NCBI GenBank assembly: GCA_021464245.1
Contig: JADCRB010000011.1
Location: 502,462-566,461, forward strand
Length of the DNA: 64,000 nucleotides
Reading direction: 5' to 3'
Source of the DNA: Carallia brachiata
Lineage: Eukaryota > Streptophyta > Magnoliopsida > Malpighiales > Rhizophoraceae
In this document: piece by piece, positions 56,432 to 64,000 of the stretch
Layout: every line of letters starts with the position of its first letter
Numbering within the stretch: the stretch's first letter is position 1
The notes under the pieces: generated by a model
Database searches by the model: none
Seen by the model: the letters and a program-made list of their open reading frames with translations, nothing else
Told to the model about the DNA's origin: nothing
Translations under genes and position numbers: made by a program

Positions 56432-58200
56432 AACAATGCCTTCAGGGGGGAAAAACAAGGTGACTGATGGCTCCTGAACGTCCTCAGCATTGTCTTCCCT
56501 TTTTTGTGTGGTGATCTAGCTAGAGCTGGGGAGGGGGATTTAATTATTAGTGAAGTCAAGGATTCAAATCCTAGATCTCACCTCAAGTTTTAATCTTGGT
56601 GGCTAATAGGCTGTCCCTAGTGGTTATTGTCTTCCATTCTGATGCGCATGTTATGTCATTCATACTTGCAGAAACCAAGCCAAGAAAGCCTCCGGGTTTT
56701 GGTGAGTAACATCCATAATTTCCTAAAGTTGTTAGTCTCACTGTTGCCTATTTATACGACTGGTCCATCGTTCTTGCAGAGGCTTCTCAAGTAGTGTATT
56801 TTGAGTAGATGGGAGGGTGAGGTAAGGTTAACCATGTGCATACTATTGTCAAATGTAGATTTTTTGTGGAAGGCCCCATACTTTATTACGTTTTCAATCT
56901 AACTTGACGACAATAACATTCTCATATATATGTTTCTCAGATTATTTAGTATCAGGAATTTGTGAACATTATTGTCACAGTCCAGGATAAACATTATTGT
57001 CCCGATGACGGCAGGTCAACATTGTAATGTAAAGAGAGTATCCCTTTACTGTTTTGCTCGATGAGGATGTGAAGGGATAGGATCAAAGAACCAAGTCAGT
57101 AGGTCCTAGCAACTCTTGTTAAATATAATCAAATCAAATACAACTCATGCAAAATGTAACAGCACCCGTATTAGGCAACAAATCCGGACGGCAATTTGAA
57201 GCTGTTTTATATATATTATTTTTTTCTTTTCGGTCCAAAGTAGCTTTAGTGCAGGCAGTGAAGGAGGTGGGTGAAGGCAAGATCGGAAGTTCGGTTGGGA
57301 GCTATGACTATCAACCAATTGGGTAAAGTCCAATCATCTGAAACTGTTTTATTGTTATAACAGTTTTATTGTTATAATATAACTCATAGAGTCATAGTGC
57401 CTCAACTATTTACTTGGCTCTAAGCCACATTTTTTTAGGGTGCCAATATCACTGTAGTAATCCAATCTTCATGGTGTATTCATCTTTTTTTTTTTTTTTC
57501 CCCTCTATATGTGCTTGTTTCATTTATGGCCCCCTGTCCTTAAAAAATTTAACAAAAAAAGAACGTTATAAAAAGATATAGATGGCCATTTTCTTTTTTT
57601 TTGGTGCATACATTGATGGCCATTTTCTTTTCAAGGATTCAAATTGTTATTAAAATTGAAGTGCAATAGGAATGAAAGAAATAGGAGAAAAAAGCACCTG
57701 AAGAACTGCCAGAAACATTTTCTATCATGAATAGATAGCTTTTGTGTTAAATTAGAGTTCCATGCAATGCAACATTCATTTCTCCAATTGTGGATTTGGG
57801 TAAGAGGGAGGAATAAATTTCAGATTTTAAAAAAAAGAAAAAGATTAACGATCAGATGCTGATTGTGAGAGAAAATGTCTAGAAGAAAACAAATCTGATT
57901 ATTTGTACAACTGCATTAATTTTTTTAATAAAAATAAAATAATAATTTATTTTATTATATTTTATCAATTTAATTATATAAATTAACAGACCTATTGTAT
58001 TCTAGATATTTTTTTCTAACTATCATGCTCTAGAACTGTATTGGTTCCCTCTAAAATATTGTTAATATTATTAAGTTCATGCAGCCATAGAAAGAGAGGG
58101 CTAAACAAAACTGAAAATAAAAATAGTTTCTGACTTTCTTCAAGCCTTTTTTTTTTTGGACCAACCTTATATATTTTCAAATGTTATTCAGAAATCAGAA
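56432..58200. other. Spacer and distal promoter of the glycosylase gene
   Basis: No gene. One micro-retroposon at 57581-57631. A tRNA-box-like stretch at 56515-56575 was considered and not accepted. Confidence 0.45.
57581..57631 (-). mobile_element. Micro-retroposon (minus strand): AATGTATGCACC plus A, 17-bp repeats
   Basis: GATGGCCATTTTCTTTT at 57581-57597 and 57615-57631. The 17-base insert on the minus strand is AATGTATGCACC plus five A, extended by the A-rich repeat itself. Confidence 0.6.
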
Positions 58201-58502
58201 TACAGGTGTATGCTTTACCGGGTATAGCCGGTAAAATACAGCTCAAAACTTGGCTGGTCCCAGTCGTCTGCATGACTGGCAGACGAAAGTCCAATGCCCA
58301 CTTTCTCTCTCCTTCGCCCATTCGCTCTTTGCATCTCTTTCTCTCTCTCTCACTGTCTTTGTCTCTTTTTTGTGAATTAGAAGTCCAATTGGATTTCAGC
58401 AGAAAATAAAATAATTTCTGTTTGAGTTTGGATCAAAGTGCATTTTCTCGGCGACTTTTCCTTTCGTTTTTCTCTGGAAAATTAAAGAAAAACAGAGCAA
58501 TT

Positions 58503-58505
<3 letters not shown>

Positions 58506-58533
<28 letters not shown>
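58506..58533. repeat. (GA)n microsatellite in the glycosylase 5' leader region
   Basis: Fourteen GA dinucleotides about 780 bp upstream of the proposed start codon. CT-rich stretches at 58318-58370 and 58725-58745 surround it. Suggests a transcribed 5' region, possibly with a leader intron (candidate donor GAGGTAATG at about 58649). Confidence 0.8.
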
Positions 58534-58535
<2 letters not shown>

Positions 58536-59315
58536 ATGAAATTTGCACTTACTGAGTTCTGAGTAGAGAGAAAGGGCATGTGTCAGCTTTTTATTGCTGT
58601 AAGGGGGTCTGAAACGACGCAGTTTTAAGCACTCAACATTTTTCTCTCCGAGGTAATGATAACAGAGCCTTTCTTATCTCTTCTCTAATAATGTAGAATG
58701 GAATCTTCGTGTTTCGAAGCTCTCTCTTCCTCTCTCTCTTACTCGCACACATTTTGAATATGCAATGAAGCCCTTTGCCTTTTGCCCTATTTCACTAGGT
58801 TTAAGCGTTACATGGTATAATACCATTTAGCTGTGGTCAAAAGGTGAAAACTTTTTATGCTTTGTGTACTTTTTGATTGATGGGTTTTGTTGCTTTTCAT
58901 ATTTAGGCTTGTTGGGGGGTTTGATTTTGAAGATGGAAGTTGGAGGTTTTTGGTGCCTTTCGTGTGGTGGGTGTTTTTTGTCAGTGAACTCCAAGTGTTT
59001 AGAAGTTTGAATGATAAGGGTGGTCAAAAGCAAACCCAAGATCTGGGTTTGGTATCTTCAAGTGTCTGGTCGATTAATGTAGTTGTTGTACAAGTGGGTG
59101 AATTTGTTTGAGGTGGGGTTTCGATATTAAACCCCGCTTTTCCCGTTTGATTATCCAATTTTTTTTCCAGAAAAAAAAAAAAGATTGTATGTTGATTGCC
59201 TTTGAATTTCAACAACATTCAAGAAAGTGGTAAGTCAGTTAAATTTGCGAAGTCTGGGCGATTTAAGTTAAAAGATCTCCTGCGCATTGTTGTCAATTCA
59301 AAGTGGTTTTTAGCA

Positions 59316-61690
59316 ATGTCGGGACCTCCAAGAGTGAGGTCAATGAATGTGGCTGATTCTGAGGCTAGACCCGTGTTAGCACCCAATGGAAACAACAAGG
59401 TGAGGTCGCTTAGTGCTCAGAAACCGGCTTCAAAACCATTAAAGAAGGTTGAAAGATCACCTGAGGGAGATACGGTCAAGGAGAAGAAAGCCCTCATGGT
59501 GTCTACTGGGAGTGCCTTATCCCCAAAATCGCAGCCTGTTAGTGTTCCTTCGATGCTTCGCCGCCAGGAGCAGTTGTTGCATTCAAATTTATCACTAAAT
59601 GCTTCCTGTTCATCCGATACCTCCACAGACTCATTCCATAGCCAAGCATCGACTGGAAGGTTAACACCTTCATGTAGTGTTGGGAGTCGGAGGAAGCCGC
59701 ATGCATCGAAGCCAAAAAGTATTGTTTCTGATGGAGGTTTAGAATCTCTGCCGCATTCTGATGATTCAAAACCCAGGAAGAGTTGCGCATGGGTGACACC
59801 AAACACTGGTGCGTTTTTGGTCCTTTCATCTTCTTCTCGCCTATTGTGTTAGTGTATGTTATATATGAAAAAATTAAATAGAAATAACAAGCTAATTGTA
59901 ACTTGGTTCTTAGGTTTCTTCTTTAAGCATATAGTAGACGAAATCATTCCTTCACTTGCATGGGACTGACTTCCGGTAGTTCTTATCTATTAGAATCCTA
60001 CCTAGCATTCAAAGCCAAATGTTTTAGAAATGTTGTGGACTAATTTTCATGGGTTAAGACAGTGTTTCTGCTGTAGAGCAGTTAGAACAAGAAATTGGGG
60101 AAAGAATGGAGAGGTGAATAATCCTTAAAAACTATTAGTCATATGGTATTTGGGCAACACATTTCAGCAACATGCCCAACTTTCTTACGTTACTGACAAA
60201 TTTTTGTACATGAAATCAGATCCTTGTTATACTGTTTTCCATGATGATGAATGGGGAGTTCCAGTACACGATGACAAGTATGTGTTTTTGCTCGCATTTG
60301 TTACTACTTGTTGAAACTTGAAAGGCTTCAGCCCTCTGTTTTTAACAGCTATTGGCTTGGTATTATTTTCCTTATGCAGGAAGCTGTTTGAGCTTCTTGT
60401 CCTTTCAGGTGCTTTGGCTGAACTAACCTGGCCTGCAATTTTGAGCAAAAGGAAAATTTTTAGGTGACATTTCAATTGAATCTCCATTATGCTGTTTTCT
60501 TCCCTGTGACAACTTTTTGAATTTCGATTCATATTTCTTTTCTCATTTATTTATCATCTCATGTTATAGTCCAGTAAAAGGCCTTTTTCTCCTCTTCTCC
60601 TACAGGGAAGTTTTTGCTGATTTTGATCCAGTTGCCGTGTCAAACTTTAATGAGAAGAAGATAATAGCTCCAGGAAGCATAGCAAGCTCCTTGTTGTCAG
60701 AATCTAAGCTGCGTTCTGTCATAGAGAACTCACGTCAATTATGTAAGGTACATCCTCAGTTTCTTTTAATAATTCACCTGCAAAAGTCGAAGGTGCACTA
60801 CAAGTATGAAACTAGAAGTTATTTTTCCTGACTCACGGAGAACAGTGAGAAACATTTGCAGATTGATTTCACTTAAGTTACTCCAGTTTCCATAAGTTTC
60901 AAAAGCTTGATTGGGAGAACATAAAAATTTGTTACTTTGACAAGTGGGATTTATTTATGCATCAACTTTCCGATACTGAAACTTTATTTCGATTGCAATC
61001 ATATTCTAGGGACCACATGCTCTTCTCTATGTGCAAACATTTTAATGGCAAATAATGTATGCTAAATGATCACCTCATTGGGAAGTTAGGTGAAAAGTAG
61101 TTGTATGGTGGTCCTTGTCTGGGTGCAATTTGTATTAACCATATGGAAAGGTTATAGTATTTCAAACATATTATATTTCCAAGATATCTTGGGAGTTCTG
61201 GATGGAACCTAATTATTCTTTTCCTTGAAGATGCCAGCTTGCGTAGTTGGTAATTCAGTATGATCTGACCTTGATAGCCTTCTGTCTTTTACCACTAATC
61301 TTTGTTACTGTAGTCAGTACCATGATGCATACTCCACTTCCCAAGATTGTCACTGCAACTAACGTTTTGCAGATTTGTTGATGTCAGGTAGTCGATGAGC
61401 TTGGATCATTTGACAAGTACATCTGGAGCTTTGTGAACTACAAGCCCATAATCAGCCGATTCCGATATCCTCGCCAGGTTCCGGTTAAAACACCAAAAGC
61501 GGAGGCAATAAGCAAAGACCTTGTGAGAAGGGGATTCCGGTGTGTGGGGCCCACTGTGATCTACTCGTTCATGCAGGTGGCAGGGATCACAAATGACCAT
61601 CTCATCAGCTGCTTCAGGTTCCAGGAGTGTATAAATGCAACGGAAGGGAAGGAAGAAAATGGAATGAAGGATGAAGATAAAAAAAGCTGA
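59316..61690 (+). CDS. DNA-3-methyladenine glycosylase I (Tag-like, HhH superfamily)
   Basis: Base-excision-repair enzyme that removes 3-methyladenine from DNA, expected in nucleus or organelles. Five exons: 59316-59808, 60220-60277, 60380-60463, 60606-60747 and 61388-61690. All introns are GT-AG and phase-consistent, giving an intact 359-residue protein. Residues 1-155 form a plant-specific Ser/Lys-rich, probably disordered extension (MSGPPRVRSMNVADSEARPV at the start). The Tag domain follows: CAWVTPNTDPCYTVFHDDEW (157-176), KKLFELLVLSGALAELTW, YIWSFVNYKPIISRFRYP (270-287), RRGFRCVGPTVIYSFMQVAG (307-326) and NDHLISC (328-334). By analogy with bacterial Tag, Cys157, His172, His330 and Cys334 would bind the structural zinc. 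The start Met was chosen because the plant family begins MSGPPR; an in-frame upstream Met at 59196 gives a non-conserved extension. Confidence 0.93.
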
Positions 61691-64000
61691 TGGTATCATG
61701 GAGTCTGAAATACCAATGGCTATTGATAAGTTGAGTTTCTCCTCGGAACGACAAAGGTAGCGCGGTGCCAGGTTCAATCATTAGGCTACTTCAGTAACTA
61801 GTCCAGTGCCACTTCTTGGGTCCCAATGAAGGTGCTCTTCTACACAAAATTGGATGAATTATCATGCTGTTCCTGGATTAAAGGGTGCTAAAAGTGAACT
61901 AAATCTACTGATGGTCACGCCATTACACGTTAGGATCTGTTCGAAAGAGTAACGGAATATCAATGTAAAAATTTTTGTACAGCTTCTTCTTGTTTCAGTT
62001 CTTTATATTTTGATGGGATGAAATGTCAGTTTGTTGAATCACCAACTAGCCATTGCCTCCATGAACAAGCGTGGATCACTGTCCTAGTCTCTTCATATTA
62101 AAGAGTCCATGATGAGGGGCTGGCTTGCTTTGTTCGCCAACAGACATTTAGCGGCCAAGAAAAATTATTAATCTAGTTGATTAAGACCGTATTGTACCCA
62201 GTGGGTCTAATTAAATTCATGCCAAAGAGACGGCGCTCTACATAATTAAGGCTACCGATCGAAGTAACCTGCGATCTATGGCCAAACAGTCGCTGAAGGC
62301 GCTTCCAACATGGAGAAACTGAAGATGGTCCCAAACACAACGTGGAAAAGTGGTTGCCATTGTCAAGCAACTTTATGGTGCCGCGCTGCCAGTGGTCCGT
62401 TCCAAACTGAGAGCAATGCGGCAAGAAATGTACAACTATGACTAGCGTTTTCGTGGACCAGCCTTTGTGGGGTAGCTCTCCCAATACTGTTTTCTTCATT
62501 TATAAAGCTCGAGTCGTAGACCTTATTTAAGAGGTACCGTATTCTTTACCACTTAAACTAACGATAGTTGATAAAAATATACAATTATGACACTAGCGTT
62601 TTTGTGGACTGAATCGGGGGACCGGCGTCCCTTCTGAGTGGACCGTTATTGTTTTTGTTGCTATTCATATAATTTGGGTTGGGCCCAAAGAGTTCTCTGT
62701 GGACACCAGTATTGAATATTGATTGATCGGTTGGAGGAAATGGGCTTCTTGCACTTGTTCTTATTGCGTCCATTGGAGATAACTTTTTTTATTTTTTTTT
62801 TCTTTTGCTTGATTGACTCTTCCTTATATGTGTTTTTTTTTGTTATTCGTTTTATTTTATTTTGATTAGCCTAAAAGGTAGGATAAGAAAATGTTGAGAT
62901 GAATATTATTATAACTATGTAATTTGATGGTTATGAATTATGATGATAATTATGAGAAGAAGTAACCCTAAAAAAAAAAAAATTATGTTTTGTCACTTGC
63001 GAAAGCAACAAATGAGTTAAGAGAGCACAGCATCTTTGTTGTTAAAATAATGATATTTTATCACCGACTCAAATTTCTTAAAATTCTATGTAGAGTCCCT
63101 CCTTGCCTCAATCTCTAGGGATCTTTCATTGTTAAAGCTTATTTGAACGTAAGATAATCATGAAAAAAATCAGGAAACTGAGGGGTTACTCTCATTATTA
63201 TTGTTAGTGTTAATCTCATCCCCCAGCCTAAAAGTGTTCAATAAATGCAAAAAATTACATTTCCAAGCGTGGAAAAATACCACTACTAATGCTATATCCC
63301 ATAGCAGAATTGGATATTTTATAATAGAGCGGATCCTGAATTTTTATCGAGAGTTTTAAATAAGATACGTATGAAAAACAAAGATAACAAAAGACAAAAG
63401 TCGATAAATTTAAAAACATAGTAATTATATAGTTTCAAAATTTTAATATAACTATTACAATTATTTTCGATAGATTTTCATATTCTGAAAGTCTTTTATA
63501 ATATTTTCAATGTCAATACAATTAAATACGTCCTTTATATATATGTAAGTAATCAATTATTTGTTGCCGGCCAGATCAAAGTTAATTTTAAAAGTAAGTA
63601 CACTTACGGATATATAATTCTTCTTTATCTCAACAAGTTTGAGTGGATATAAAATTAAGTGGGATAAAACTCTAATTTAAAGAAGTACAATTAATTAAAA
63701 TTAAGATAAATTACATCCAATTTTTTTGTAAGGTGAGTATTGGCCCACCATCAACTTAACATGGATGCGCTAGTGTCTACATACTACGAGTCAGCTTCTT
63801 CTATTTATATAAGAATTAGGAGTTCTCAATTTTTTTGGCGTGCTTTAATTTTGAGATTTTGTTTTTGTTTGTATATTAAAATAAATTTTTATATGGAATA
63901 ACTTGTGATATTTATATAAATTTAGATGTAGCAATCATAGCCTTCAAATTTATATAATTAAAAAGTTCAAATTCACTAAAAGAAATCAGCAATCAAAGAG
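61691..64000. other. Glycosylase 3' UTR and AT-rich spacer
   Basis: The first 300-400 bp are the likely 3' UTR. A near-duplicate of about 25 bp (TATGACTAGCGTTTTCGTGG at 62436 and a relative at 62586) was noted. A possible poly-A microinsertion with 7-bp AATTATG repeats lies at about 62948-62987. No gene is supported; the open frames at 62173-62499 and 62585-62773 (minus) have no recognised features. Confidence 0.45.

Noticed and set aside
56515..56575. tRNA-derived SINE (A-box-like TAGCTAGAGCTGGGG and B-box-like GGATTCAAATCC)
   Set aside because: Box matches are imperfect, and no poly-A or T-rich end or flanking duplication was found.

Overview
The window is nuclear DNA of a flowering plant, most likely a eudicot. 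It is AT-rich, with compact spliced GT-AG genes, plant-type families (clade F-like PP2C, a plant RING-H2 subfamily, plant Tag-like glycosylases) and many small non-autonomous transposons. Woody eudicots such as the Sapindales would fit, but I cannot fix the species. There is no bacterial, viral or CRISPR content.

The left third (1-19.2 kb) is the gene-rich part. In order it holds the 3' exons of ribosomal protein S11 (+), a PP2C-family phosphatase with a reading-frame break (+), the U5 snRNP GTPase Snu114/CLO (EFTUD2 homologue, -, ten coding exons with four frame breaks in the 5' half), and an intact 191-residue RING-H2 protein (-). The middle (19.2-32.6 kb) is gene-poor. It contains a PIF/Harbinger-type MITE, two LINE RNase H relics, a Raf-like kinase fragment, one intact single-exon 156-residue plant-specific protein, and a Mutator-type MITE.

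From 32.6 to 48.7 kb lies a same-strand array of five small paralogous single-exon genes. They encode an unrecognised Cys/His-rich family with the core R-R-P-[YH]-H-R-x-C-x-C-A-L-H. Three copies look intact and two are broken. At least three copies share a promoter/leader block and some more distant upstream sequence, so the duplicated unit is larger than the ORF. This array is the best candidate for something undescribed. Between the copies are foldback MITEs, LTR-like repeats and a strange GC-rich island.

The right part (48.7-64 kb) has a complete non-autonomous Helitron with both ends and its 3' hairpin, an orphan 100-residue ORF, a second PIF/Harbinger-type MITE, and an intact five-exon DNA-3-methyladenine glycosylase I gene (+, 359 residues).

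Across the window I also see about a dozen very short insertions. Each is only a few bases ending in about ACC or ACCG plus a poly-A run, bracketed by a direct repeat of 8-31 bp. They look like extremely 5'-truncated LINE-type retroposons. One larger example carries 105 bp of unidentified sequence.

The genes do not form a pathway. They are ordinary plant genes for translation, splicing, dephosphorylation, ubiquitylation and base-excision repair, set among mobile-element debris. The cluster of 1-4 bp deletions at 9.4-15.6 kb may be assembly error rather than biology.
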